Source: Culex pipiens pallens
Taxonomy: Eukaryota; Arthropoda; Insecta; Diptera; Culicidae
Length of the DNA stretch: 64,000 nucleotides
Direction of reading: 5' to 3'
Assembly (NCBI RefSeq): GCF_016801865.2
Contig: NC_068938.1
Location: 90,296,221 to 90,360,220, forward strand
Part shown: positions 11,401-21,191 of the stretch, in pieces
How the letters are laid out: every line of letters starts with the position of its first letter
Numbering within the stretch: position 1 is the stretch's first letter
Translations under genes and position numbers: made by a program
The notes under the pieces: generated by a model
Seen by the model: only the letters and a program-made list of their open reading frames with translations
Told to the model about the DNA's origin: nothing
Databases searched by the model: none

Positions 11401-14400
11401 GGAAATGCTCGTTATAACCCATTAAAAAGTTAAAAAATCTGTCGGATTTTATTATAATCATCTTATTCTAGGTCTTGACTTAGAGTTTGTTCGAACAAGT
11501 TTTTAAAAAATCCTGTTTTTTATGTAAAAAATGATTTTAAAATTTTTGATTTTCCGTACGTTCTACTCAACTAGTGGGGCAAGACGAACAACCCGTTGGG
11601 GCAAGAGGAACATTGCATCATGAAAAAAAATAATGTTTTGAAAAAAACATGTTAATCTGCTAACAATTCTGGAGTTTTTTTTGAAAAGGTTCAATAAACC
11701 AAATTTCCAATTTTTGCTTTTTGGGTGTTTTTAGAACCGCCTTGAATCAGGGGTATTGAAAAACACCCAAAAAGCAAAAACTGAAAATTTGGTTTATTGG
11801 TCCTTTTAGCATAGCATAGCATAGCATTGGTGTCTACCCGTAGCTGCTACTTCGTTATTGACCAGGACCACCAAACATTGCTCCGTGGACCACAGATGAA
11901 AAGTAGGAACCAATCATCACCCCTTCGCAATTTTCAAAGGTCCCTATCGTGCTGATCAATACCGACGCCGGTCACGACCAGTGGTAAGACACGGGGAAGT
12001 GGATGGGAATGTTAGCCGATACTTGAGTGATGGGACCGCTAAATCAGCTGCGTCTCCGACAAAGTATCACATGAGTTTTGAGGGGTTAGTAAGATGGGTA
12101 TGAGGTCAGGATTCACTGTGGTAGGTGATGCGACCAACAGCAATTTGTTTATCGGTTGAAATTTTAAAAATCTTAGGCAGCCGGCTGCGGAAAGATACCT
12201 ATCTAGGGATTTAAATATAGTATTAATTCGACCGCGATTCTCCAGAAATTCTCCGTCGGCGTGCCTTCCGATCAACAGTGATGTAGGAAGGGCTTTATTC
12301 ATTAAAATGATTTTAAATCATAAGCCTTAAAACATATCCGTCGACGTGCCTTCCGATCCTCGATGATATGGAAAGGACTTAATCCAGCAATACGACTTGC
12401 TTGTCTCAAAAAAAATCGGATCGTGTCTATAGAAAACTATATAAGGAGAACAAAAATAAAATTCATCGGCCAACGAACGCGCGAACAAAAAAATAAATGA
12501 AAAAAGAAGAAGAAGAAATCCAATCACCCCATGTACACAAATAGCGACACAAAAGAGACGGAAAATAACACGAAAAAAACAGGACTGCGCGTCCCCACAA
12601 GCACCGCACTCAATTTGGTTTATTGGTCCTTTTTAAAAAAAACTCCAGAATTGAACTGTTATCACTTAGATACATCAGATTAGAATGTATTTGAAAGGTT
12701 TCTTCCATTTTTAGATTAAATAATAATATTTTACTTAAAAAAAATTATCGTTTTTACGAAAAAAACATTACTTAGATGATAAATAGTAAATTTTCCTAAT
12801 ATCACTATATTTTGTATGGACAATTTTTTTAACATTTTTTTATCGGTTTTTAAGTGCTTTCATATCTTTATTTCCCAATAAAATATGTTGTTGCAGCAAT
12901 TCGTATTTTTTTTCCACACTAAAAATCCATATGCCCACTTGCCACTTGCCCCACCTGAAAAAGATCTTTTAAAAGCTCTCATCAAAAATAACCAAAAGTT
13001 AAATCATACTTTGTAATATGTGCATGTCATTGGTAGGGACACTACTGATCTAGGAAAAAAAGCATTTTGATAAAATGATCCTCAAAACGAACAATAAGCC
13101 TTATTTTGTACCTACCACATATTATAAGAAAACAAAGGTTTTGAAAAAAACTTCATTAAATCTTCTGCCCCATGGCGCTTACGTCGTTTTGGCGGTTATG
13201 TGGTAGTAGAATCAGCTAATTGCATTTCTATCAACAATTCCTCATACTGGAAATAATCACAATTGTAAAAATTACGGCCGTACGAGCGATTGTTCATCTT
13301 GCCCCACCTTTCCCTACAAATATTAAATAAAATTAATAATTATCTGCGACAGAAGACAGATTACTCTCCAAAATGTGAAGAACTCGAACAAACTTAAATA
13401 ATATTTGAAAAACTTTCTTTCAACTTCCAATTAGCTAAGTTAGCTTAGCTTAGTTGACCGTACTCTAGCCGAGCATACAGCTCGGAATAACTAGGTTGGA
13501 GCAAAAAAACTTTTTTCAATACCAATTATTTAAAAAAAAATCTTGTTGAAAAGTGTACGAAAATCTCACTGAAACCAGCAAAAAACGTTACTTAATCAAC
13601 CCTTAGGTGGTTGGCGCCTTCCTCACATTTAAAGGGTGCTAACCAAAATGCAAAAAGTGCGTTAATATCACTTAAGTGCTTATAACTTTTGATAGGGTTG
13701 TCAGATCTTCAATGTTTTGGACGCATTGAAAAGCTCTTTTGAATACCTATCCAACGATAGGTTGCACGAGAGATCCGGACAACGTTTTCATCAACATATC
13801 TGAGATCCGGCCTCCAAAAAGCGTATAAATAACACTTAAGTGCTTATAACTTTTGATAGATTTGTCAGATCTTCAATGTCTTGGACGCGTTGGAAAGGTC
13901 TTTCAAATACCTTTCTGAAAATGTATAGCATGACAGGTTTTCTTACAAAAACCACCCTTTTTACAATCTTCCGAACTTTTGTTAAAATCGTTTTTTTTAG
14001 CATAACTTTTGAAGTACTTAACTAAACTGCATAATTTTTGATAGCGACTTATGGGACCTCAAGACGGATTGAATGACGCCAAAACGGACGAAATCGGTTC
14101 AGCCAATGTCGAGATAATCGAGTGACAATTTTTTGATCAACATCCCACCACACACACAGACATTTGCTCAGAATTTGATTCTGAGTCGATAGATATACAT
14201 GAAGGTGGGTCTAGGAGGTCTAATTGAGAAGTTCATTTTTCGAGTGATTTTATAGCCTTTCCTCAGTAATGTGAGGAAGGCAAAAATCTGTCACAAAAAT
14301 TTGGTATCAATGCAAAAATACAAATACCTCAGAAATATTAAAAAAAAACGTTACTTAATCCACCCTTAGGTGGTTGTTGCCTTCCTCACATTTAGAGGGT

Positions 14401-17400
14401 ATTGCTATCCAAAATAGATACACAAGGGCGGACCTTTCAGTGTTCTATCAACTTGATTCATTATTCATACCATTAGATTGGGTAGTCAGATCTTCAGATC
14501 TTCGTAATTCAGGGCACTTATGTACTTATAACGTTTGTTTGTCTATACATGAGATGAACTCATGCCAAATATGAGCCCTCTACGACAAAGGGAAGTGGGG
14601 TAAAACGGGCTTTGAAGTTTGGGGTCGAAAAAAATAAAAAATCTTAAAATTGCTCGCATTTCCGTAAAAAAATCATCAATTCCAACTCTCTTAGATGCAT
14701 TCGAAAGGTCTTTTGAAGCACTTCAAAATATGCTACAGACATCCAGGATTGGTTTGAATTTTCTCTTAGCTTTTGCAAATTACTGTCAAAAATGGATTTT
14801 TTTAAAACCTTTATATCTTTTTCCAACAGCCTCCAACACCCATACTCCCATATGTCAAAAGATAGGTAATTTTATAGACTAAAAGCCTATGGTATTAACT
14901 CTTTGGCCAATCTCAGTTTTTCGCTCATATTTGGCATGAGTGGCCGTGCGTGGCCGAATGGTTACGCTGTCCGCTTTGTAAGCGGATGATTCTGGGTTCG
15001 ATTCCCATCTGCTGCAACCTTCCATCGGATGAGGAAGTAAAATGTCGGTCCCGGCCTTGGTTGTTAGGCCGTTAAGTCATTCCAGGTGTAGGAGTCGTCT
15101 CCATGCCATAAGTACAAACAACACACCAAACCAAGCCTACTCCGGTGGAATCGCTGGCGGCGGTTGGACTCGCAATCCGAAGGTCGTCAGTTCAAACACT
15201 GGGGTGGAAGGTTCCTTGGAGTAGAAAGAGGTTTGGGTGCTCTCCCCATTCAAGCCTTCGGACTCCAAGGTTCGAGCAGAAACTTGCAATAGAGACCACA
15301 AAAGACCCGGGGGTCGTTAATGTGGATGGTTTGATTTGTTTTTTCATCTCATGTATAGACAAACAAACGCTGAAAGTTTCATCCAAATCGGAGCACCTCG
15401 ATACGACCTCTAGAACAAACCGAGCAATATTTACAAATACTGCCTCTTAATAACTATTTTTTGGGAAAAACCAAATGTTGCAAAAAATGAAGATTCAGAT
15501 AATGATTTAAGACATTGAATTTCTATTGAACCCTCATTCCCCTTAGAATGGCCAAATTCCGCCCAGAGGGGAATTGCTCACCGGTTGAGATACACTGTTT
15601 TAGAAGATTTAAAAAGGCATATTTTGTACCAGAGTTCAGGGAGGTGCAAAATTTGGTATGTACCGAAGTAAAAAAAAAAATGTTGCTCCAGACAGGTGAG
15701 AAATGCTCAAATGCTTTTAGCTTCCTTCATACAAATCGAAATGGCACCATTTTTTCACCGTTCGATTTGATTTTTTTCAGCCTATAATGATTTTTACTAG
15801 AGCAATTCATGCAAAAAATTTAAGTACCCAAAATATATAATATTTTGAAGGAAATCTAGCGGATTCCAAATCAATAATTAAATTTAGATTATTTCTGGAT
15901 GAACTAAACATACCAACTATCTTGATACATTCAAAACATTCCATCTTCAAATTATATGAAAACGTTCTCGTTATAATTTAAAACAACAACAAACATTTTT
16001 GGGAGATTATTCTTGAAAATGATTTATTCTGACGAATCGATCATTCTGGGGAATAGAATCATCTTTAACACCACATGCACAAAATGAGTAATCAAGTTCT
16101 GCACACACTTCTGAACAATGCAGCTTGGTCCCAGTTCTTTTTTCGAAAAAAAAAATCCAAATCAGTGTTGTTGCACTGCTTAATGCTAAGCTAAATTTTT
16201 AACGGGAAAGAATTACAACGCAAATCATATGTTCACGAGCACACTTTAAGTAGGCTCCTTTTGCTGCCAAGAAATTAAAAATCTCCAATATCAATCTTTC
16301 AAGATAGTGCTTCTAGGGGAAATCTACCCATTTTAATCCTAATAAGCGGTCGTGTTTGAATGATGCTGGATAATCTAGAGTCTCCCTTGAATTTTACTAA
16401 AACCAAGTACACCAACGAGTAGAGCAAGTTTTTGTGAACATTTCTGTTTATTTTCACTTTCACTAAAAGTTATTCTATTTCTTTACCAAGCATTTAACAA
16501 AAAAAAATTCCCAAGGGTATTCTAATCGAGGCGAATGCATTGGGCCACGCCCATTTTTCTAATATCGGCTTAGTTCTTTTTTCTTCCAACACTCTGTCGA
16601 GTGTTGCCATTTGCGCTGACAGTTCAAACGAACACTCACGAAAAGTGGCATTTATAGGGAAAGTTTCCTGGCATCGCTGGCTGTGCTGCTGGTGGTGTTG
16701 ACGGCCAGCCTTTGTTCTTTTTTGCCTTCGTCTCTCGCTCGGTTTTCTTCAGCCTTCGGTTGGAATGCAAAGTGAAAATTGAAACGTCAAACGACTTGAC
16801 GCGTTTGTTTTTTTGATGGCGCTTGCTAATTTATTACATTTTTCGGGATTATTCTTCAAGTGAGTGCCTTACTAATGATCAAAAGCACATGTTGCCGGTA
16901 GTTGGAAGCAATTTCATATCTTAAGCGCCGTGAAAAAGTAAGCGAAAGTGAAAAGGTAATTTTGGCGATATTCATTAAGCGTTTGAGGGATTCTCGTGTG
17001 TGTCACTGTGTGTGCCAACAAAATGATGAGAAGTGGTCTCGCAAAATACAAATTATGATCAAAAGTGCATTAAATGTGATCTTTTTGGCCAGTAAGTGGC
17101 ATACATTTGCGTGCTTACTCGAGGCGGTGCTGTTGCTGGTAAGTTTATAGCCCAAATAGTATTTTTGGAGCTTTAATCGAGCATCAAACTCTCCATATGA
17201 CGAAGATAGGTGTTTGATTGGAAAGGGTAGATTTCCCCTAGTTCAAACGGCAGTGCACACGATAACCACCAAATGCGCGTTCCCAAGCAAATTGTGGTCG
17301 TATTCACAACAATTGATTGCACATAGCAAAACAAAAACACCAAACTTCATGAATCATGTGCCGTGGTTGGGTTTAAATATAATGAGTCAAAACAATTTTC

Positions 17401-17728
17401 CCATTGTTTTAAGGAAGGTGGTGGCAAATGACCCAACACAACCCAATGGAAGGTACCCCTAAGATGACGGCGACGACGACGACTTGGCACACAAATCAAT
17501 ATTTCGCGGCCCGCAGCTGGGTGAGCTGGGGCGGGGGAGTGTTCTCCCGACAACGACGACGACGACGACAACGATATCGACTTTTATGCGGCTGCTGCAC
17601 AGCATCCCTCTCCTCACCTTTCTCAGCGATGTTACGAAAACACCTTTCCATTTGGCTGCATTTTCCGCCTTCTCGAAGTCGTAATCTGTCGCATCCGTAA
17701 TCGATACGTGTTGGCCGCCAGCGAACAT
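5258..17728 (-). CDS. Sos: Son of sevenless (Ras GEF), exons 1-4, partial gene
   Basis: Sos activates Ras at the plasma membrane downstream of receptor tyrosine kinases, recruited by the adaptor Drk/Grb2. The four joined exons (111+120+141+165 bp, all phase 0) give 179 aa, matching the N-terminal double histone-fold module that in the family packs against the DH-PH unit and binds phosphoinositide. Diagnostic stretches are AAKWKGVFVTSLRK, AREDALLYVESL, PTPIDKWALGEA and LEYISADILKLAGNYV, followed by MCADK, where fly and human Sos continue. The Gly/Ser-rich insert near the fly N-terminus is absent. All introns are GT-AG: intron 1 is 11,796 bp, intron 2 is 81 bp, intron 3 is 57 bp, and intron 4 exceeds 5.2 kb. 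DH, PH, REM, CDC25 and the Pro-rich tail are off-window. Identity comes from recognised family sequence, not from a search. Confidence 0.95.
5480..5620 (-). CDS. Sos: Sos exon 3
   Basis: Forty-seven codons, residues 78-124, from DVEDRIGRTFPTP to RVHTLLQK. It carries the conserved PIDKWA motif and a basic KSKKKK stretch (near residues 105-110) matching the basic loop of other Sos proteins. Acceptor TTGCACAG, donor GTAAGC. Confidence 0.95.
5702..5821 (-). CDS. Sos: Sos exon 2
   Basis: Forty codons, residues 38-77, from VLEQLHPSLQ to KPPPHTVQ. The acceptor is CGCAG before 5821 and the donor GTATGT from 5701. It holds the first histone-fold helices with the near-invariant LLAMLCAKP. A GA-rich tract lies just upstream on the plus strand (5828-5850), giving a CT-rich polypyrimidine tract in the transcript. 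Confidence 0.95.
6527..8115. mobile_element. DNA transposon remnant, CACGG ends, 4-bp TSD
   Basis: Terminal inverted repeats of about 215 bp (6527-6746 against 7901-8115) begin CACGGCGTCTTTTTCAGG. The 4-bp TSD CAGT (6523-6526 and 8116-8119) is confirmed by copy B of the host element, where CAGT occurs once at the same point (near 31190). CAC termini with a 4-bp TSD fit Chapaev/CMC-type transposons; this is inferred from ends only. The interior is non-coding and holds a SINE. Confidence 0.88.
7193..7566 (-). mobile_element. Composite tRNA-derived SINE, Twin-like, copy 1
   Basis: A 374-bp SINE on the minus strand. The head (about 7495-7566) is tRNA-like: A box TGGCCGAATGG, anticodon-stem sequence TCCGC/GCGGA around loop TTTGTAA, and B box GGTTCGATTCC. 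A second tRNA-like region with B box follows near 7340-7380. The tail is TTTGATTTGATTTTG. The 7-bp TSD TGTAAAT flanks it (7186-7192 and 7567-7573). Culex Twin SINEs are known to have two tRNA-related halves. Related copies are at 14941, 22047 and 25349. Confidence 0.85.
9357..11370 (-). other. Sos intron 1, unassigned part
   Basis: AT-rich, no coding sequence recognised. The stretch 9840-10000 (less AT-rich, with GGGCCCTCGTCCTGTCACG) and 10250-10440 look like decayed transposon fragments, but no ends or TSDs could be paired. Confidence 0.4.
11669..12648. mobile_element. CTGGAG hairpin MITE, copy 1 (interrupted)
   Basis: Starts CTGGAGTTTTTTTTGAAAAG and ends with the inverted complement, CTCCAG. 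TSD AATT (11665-11668, 12649-12652). The hairpin centre is near 11750 (CACCCAAAAAGCAAAAAC paired with its inverse). The right arm is broken by the retroelement at 11808-12611. Sister copies are at 18960, 19197 and, in part, 39864. Confidence 0.85.
11808..12611 (-). mobile_element. GAGTGC-family retroelement, copy 1
   Basis: An 804-bp insertion flanked by a 22-bp TSD (11786-11807 and 12612-12633: AATTTGGTTTATTGG then TCCTTTT), all of it host MITE sequence. Read on the minus strand it begins GAGTGC and ends in a tail of TATGC repeats. It contains two copies of a motif CTTCCGATC...GATG/GATATGGAAAGG (near 12262-12295 and 12348-12380). No long reading frame. The long TSD and short-repeat tail indicate target-primed reverse transcription. 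Confidence 0.85.
13581..14286. repeat. Dispersed repeat, CGTTACTTAATC...GTGAGGAAGGC type
   Basis: Begins AAAAACGTTACTTAATC with GCCTTCCTCAC close behind and ends GTGAGGAAGGCAAAAA. Contains about 1.5 copies of the 163-bp monomer that is expanded at 48651-49360. A DNA transposon is likely, but no TSD could be settled. Confidence 0.7.
14341..14580. repeat. 5' fragment of the same dispersed repeat
   Basis: Shares CGTTACTTAATCCACCC and GCCTTCCTCAC with 13581 and 48471, and the following stretch about GGGCGGACCTTTCAGTG with 48550. It breaks off at about 14535 into an inverted repeat: 14535-14577 is repeated inverted around 14920-14940 and 15346-15372. Confidence 0.65.
14941..15345 (+). mobile_element. 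Composite tRNA-derived SINE, Twin-like, copy 2
   Basis: Full-length plus-strand copy. tRNA-like head at 14945-15017 (GTGGCCGAATGG, loop TTTGTAA, GGTTCGATTCCC), then a central stretch CATCGGATGAGGAAGTAAAA, then a second tRNA-like region (about 15150-15210), and the end ACCCGGGGGTCGTTAATG. It has split an inverted repeat exactly between GGCATGAG and TTCATCTC; no TSD is apparent. Confidence 0.85.
15373..16315 (-). other. Sos intron 1, AT-rich, nothing recognised
   Basis: No coding or RNA gene and no paired transposon ends seen. Short reading frames here show no family similarity that I recognise. Confidence 0.4.
16316..17238. mobile_element. TA-flanked MITE with promoter-like cargo
   Basis: Inverted ends GGGGAAATCTACCC (16316) and GGGTAGATTTCCCC (to 17238) are flanked by TA (16314-16315, 17239-17240), as for Tc1/mariner-type MITEs. 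The interior 16550-17140 is less AT-rich and holds 5'-UTR-like sequence with donor-like AAG/GTAATT and CAA/GTGAGT. A fragment of the left half, inverted, is at 23630-23780. Confidence 0.75.
17618..17728 (-). CDS. Sos: Sos exon 1 (coding part)
   Basis: Encodes residues 1-37, starting at the ATG 17728-17726 (MFAGGQHVS) and ending AAG before the donor GTGAGG at 17617-17612. The start is chosen because MF plus the following YDF-KAENAAKW block aligns with fly Sos. An in-frame ATG 48 bp upstream is followed by a Leu/Pro stretch with no family similarity. Confidence 0.9.
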
Positions 17729-18600
17729 ATTAAAGGGCAAAACAGGGCAGGCAGGCAGCAGCAGTGGCCGCTCCAAGATCCCGCGGGGCTGCTGCCGTCG
17801 TCGTGTCCAGGGGACTGCCTGCTGCCGATGTGCGGAGAGATCTGCTGCGGCTACTGGTTGCGTTCCGGTTCCGGAACGACGGCGGCAACACTACCGGACA
17901 ATGGAGATCGGTTCCTCCAATTTTCCATCACTGTGCGCCCCCCTGTGGGCACACACGGACAAGAAAGGTGTGAGTGTGTCTGTGTGCGCACACACACGCA
18001 CGCACTCACTCACTCACTCGTTCTCACTGGTCCCCCCTCACAACTCTTGGATGTCTCCCCCCTCCGTGGCAGCAGGTTCTTGCTTCTTCTTGTGTGCTCC
18101 TCTTCCCTAGCTGCTGGAGCAGCCAACTTGAATCACCATTTCGCACTCGCACAATAAATATCTTCCACCAGCAGATTTTCAGCAGCTGATTGCCTCCAGC
18201 TGGTCTGGCCTGGCCACCTTCCCCGGACAGGAGAGGATCTGCCCCGACCTGGTCACAAACCCAAAACACTACACACAGATATTTTCGCCTTCTTCTTCAC
18301 TGCGCAGCACTCCTCCTGCTTTTTTTCCTGCTGCTCCTTTCTCGAAAAAGATGGCCCGTCCTGGCCACTGACCTCGGTCTGGTCCGGATCCACGGATTCG
18401 ATGCCGCGGAACTTGCCCCCGTCCACAGATCTCGGAAACGACCAGAAAGAAAACCAAAATGTATCCCGAGAAGAGCTCAGCTCAGACAGTGACACACACA
18501 CGCACACACACACTCCTTGCTGTTGCTGCTGGTCTAGGGAGGCACTCCCCGAGGGCCACTTCCGGCGCACTGTGGCCACTTTGCGAGTCGCGACGGGTTC
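17729..18600 (-). promoter_or_regulatory. Sos upstream region, probable 5' UTR and promoter
   Basis: The sequence directly upstream of the Sos ATG is markedly less AT-rich than its surroundings and carries CAG/CTG-rich runs, a CA microsatellite on the plus strand at about 17985-18020 and another at 18492-18512. Compositional change at the 5' end of a gene suggests leader and promoter DNA. No initiator can be chosen with confidence. Confidence 0.45.
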
Positions 18601-18959
18601 CGCCGTTTAATGCTAACGCGAAAAGCACAATCAATCGTCAATTTTTCACCACAACACACACTTTTTTTCGATTCGTTCCCCGAGTTGGGTCTTGGTCTGG
18701 TGGCTGGCCTTTGTGGGAATCAACGCTAAACACACAACATTTTCATCGTCGTCCGAGACCGAGCGAAATTCTCTTCCATCTTTTAATTTTTTTTCTTTCT
18801 TTTTTTCTCAGCAGCCTTTCTGCTCTTGTGTGTAAATTTTTATGCTCGCTCTCCCACTACTACTACTACTGCTACTGGCAATGTTGTTGGTTAACAGTGT
18901 TGTCAGATTTTGTTTAGAATAACTACTTTTGTTTACGACTTTTCGCCAAATTTAAACGT

Positions 18960-19129
18960 ATGGAGTTTTTTTTGAAAAGGTCCAAATAACCAAATTTCCA
19001 GTTTTTGCTTTTTGTGTATATTTGAAACCACCTTGGGTCAGGGATATTTAAAAACATACAAAAAGCAAAAACTGAAAAATTTAATTTGGTTTATTGGACC
19101 TTTTCAAAAAAAAAAAAAAAAAACTCCAG
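18960..19129. mobile_element. CTGGAG hairpin MITE, copy 2
   Basis: A 170-bp hairpin with first base changed (ATGGAG), ending CTCCAG; TSD ACGT (18956-18959, 19130-19133). The A run near the right end is expanded to about 18. Confidence 0.85.
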
Positions 19130-19196
19130 ACGTATTCTCGGACGTATTCATTCTGTGAAATTTTGAAAGAAATATTTTGTTTAACACAAAACAAAC

Positions 19197-19348
19197 CTGA
19201 AGTTTTTTTTTGAAAAGATCCGATAAACCAAATTTTCAGTTTTTGCTTTTTGGGTATTTTTTAATACCCCTGACTCAAGGCGGTTTCAAAAACACCCAGA
19301 TATCAAAAACTGGAAATTCGGTTTATTGGAACTTAAAAAAAACTTCAG
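19197..19348. mobile_element. CTGGAG hairpin MITE, copy 3
   Basis: A 152-bp hairpin with ends CTGAAG and CTTCAG (a compensating change in both arms) and TSD AAAC (19193-19196, 19349-19352). It lies only 63 bp from copy 2. Confidence 0.85.
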
Positions 19349-19352
19349 AAAC

Positions 19353-21191
19353 GATAAAATGAGATCAAGAAAAAATATAAGGACCAAAATTCGGTAATTA
19401 CATATAAGGACAAAGTAGTTTAACAACTTCAATCTATAAAAACCCGCACTCTGGCGACCCTGCCCAATCGATGCTATTTGCATCTCTTTTGGTGGTTTTT
19501 GCTCTCTATTTTTATGCTGTGCCCTCTCTCGCGTTTGCTCTCTCCGCCTATTTGTCGCACCAACACCACCATCCAGTGACTTTTATGTTGCTGGCTGCTG
19601 TCAAACTGCAACATGGCAGTAACCGTGCTTAACCCTCTACTGCCTGGTAGTGTGATAAATTATGTTTTGGTTTTAATAATGTTGTTTATTGTTCGTTTCT
19701 CTCGAAGGTACACGCCGCGCGGCATTTCAGAATGTGCCGCAGACACTGTTGCCAGCGATTTTCTGCACTTTTGGTGCAATAAAAAACATACCCGCAACAA
19801 TGCCATGCAATTCGAACAAGAATATCAACAAAAACAAAACGCGCAGTATGGGATTTGACAGCGCGCATTTGCTGAAAGTGCGGCGCGTCGTTTCGAGGCT
19901 GGTATGCCGCGTGTCTTTTTCGGGAATACGCGCAATAAATAAATGCATTTCAAGAGTTTGCCTTCCTCACCTCACTGAGGCAAGGCTATAAAAACACTCA
20001 GAAAATGAACTTTTTAAATAAGCCTCCAAAATATAACTTTACGTATACATATCGAATCAGAATCAAATCACAGACAAACAGACGGGACACTCGAGTGCTG
20101 AACCATCGTCCTTCTAAAACGGTTATTTCAAATGCAATTTTGTTTCGGCATCCACTCACCCGGCGCTGGTGGCGCTGATGTCGTGACAGCTCGCCCGTCT
20201 TTGCTCAGTGTGTGTGATGTGTGTTTTAAGTTGAGCGTGAGCACGTGTGAGGCAGCAAATGAAAACAATACAATTATTATGGAATTCAGTTATTCTTACG
20301 GTGATACACAATCCCGGCATTGCTGGACAAGATTGGGGCAGTCTTAGTCAGGGTCATATGAGCGGCTGACTAACGAGGACATACCTTTTGCCCCACTATT
20401 AACCCGGGAGGCCTCCTCAACAACGCCAATGTTGAGGCTGCTGCTGAGGTGCCCGATACTGCGGAGAAAGTCGGATCCTATGGTGGAGTCATCTCCTTCG
20501 GAGCAACCTGATGCTAATCCTTCGTGGACTGCTACTCAGATTGCTGCTGTTGGTCGTCCTTATGGCGATGTTGCGTCGATCGTGGGCGCCACTCAATCTT
20601 TTTGGAATCATTGCGACATTTTGCTTTTGTTGTTTGGTGCAACTTAACTGCTCCGTGGACACGTTCCCCGCGGATGCTTCCAAACGCCCATTATGGGGAC
20701 CAATTCTGGTAGATTTTAATTGGCTTGATTGTCTCATGCATACATTTACATGACACATGACAGTGATGGGTTTGTATTGGCATGTTTGGGTATGTTTGGC
20801 TCAACAGGTAGCGCTGGCGTCGCCATGATTTGGTGGTTTGATGAAGAACGATGGATTTCAATAATAATTTGTATGGAGAGTCTCGTCTATTTGTCTGTGA
20901 TCAAATGCTGAGCAAATGTCTGTGCGTGTGGATGGACGTAGAATTATTTTTTTCTCACTCACTTTTCTCGGAACTGCCTCGACCGATTTTGTCCGGATCA
21001 ATGTTTTTGGGTTCATCTTTAGGTTCTTTAAGTCTTTTTTAAATTTAATCCGGTTTGGTGCAGTACTTTAAAAGTTATGTTCGAAAAACTGTTTTGGTTG
21101 ATACAAAAAAGGGTCATTATTTACATAATTTGAAAGCTCCAGCGAATAGCTGTCGGAACGCGTGCACTGAGCGGAAAAATCCGGTTGCAAG
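19353..21191. other. Intergenic region between Sos and the oxidoreductase gene
   Basis: No confident gene. A short piece at 19955-20000 (GCCTTCCTCACCTCACTGAGGCAAGGC) is related to the dispersed repeat of 13581. A less AT-rich block at 20390-20700 has codon-like structure in two frames but no recognised family. Confidence 0.45.
20380..20700 (+). other. Unidentified coding-like block
   Basis: In one plus frame, NPGGLLNNANVEAAAEVP and further residues run to about 20505 before stops; in another, an open stretch runs 20429-20647. The base composition differs from the flanks. No start, splice sites or family similarity are evident. It could be a decayed transposon gene, a lost exon or chance. Confidence 0.2.

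Larger units (their letters stand above)
11371..13314. mobile_element. TA-flanked element with GGGAAAG(G)TGGGGCAAG ends
   Basis: The left end (T)GGGAAAGTGGGGCAAG at 11371 and the right end CTTGCCCCACCTTTCCC at 13314 are inverted repeats flanked by TA, as in Tc1/mariner-type insertions. Motifs of the type GGGGCAAG recur inside (near 11575-11610). It is interrupted by a hairpin MITE at 11669-12648. No transposase is visible. Confidence 0.75.

Noticed and set aside
17708..18157. 149-codon plus-strand protein opposite Sos exon 1
   Set aside because: Low-complexity translation of CA/CAG-rich leader DNA, antisense to a recognised exon.
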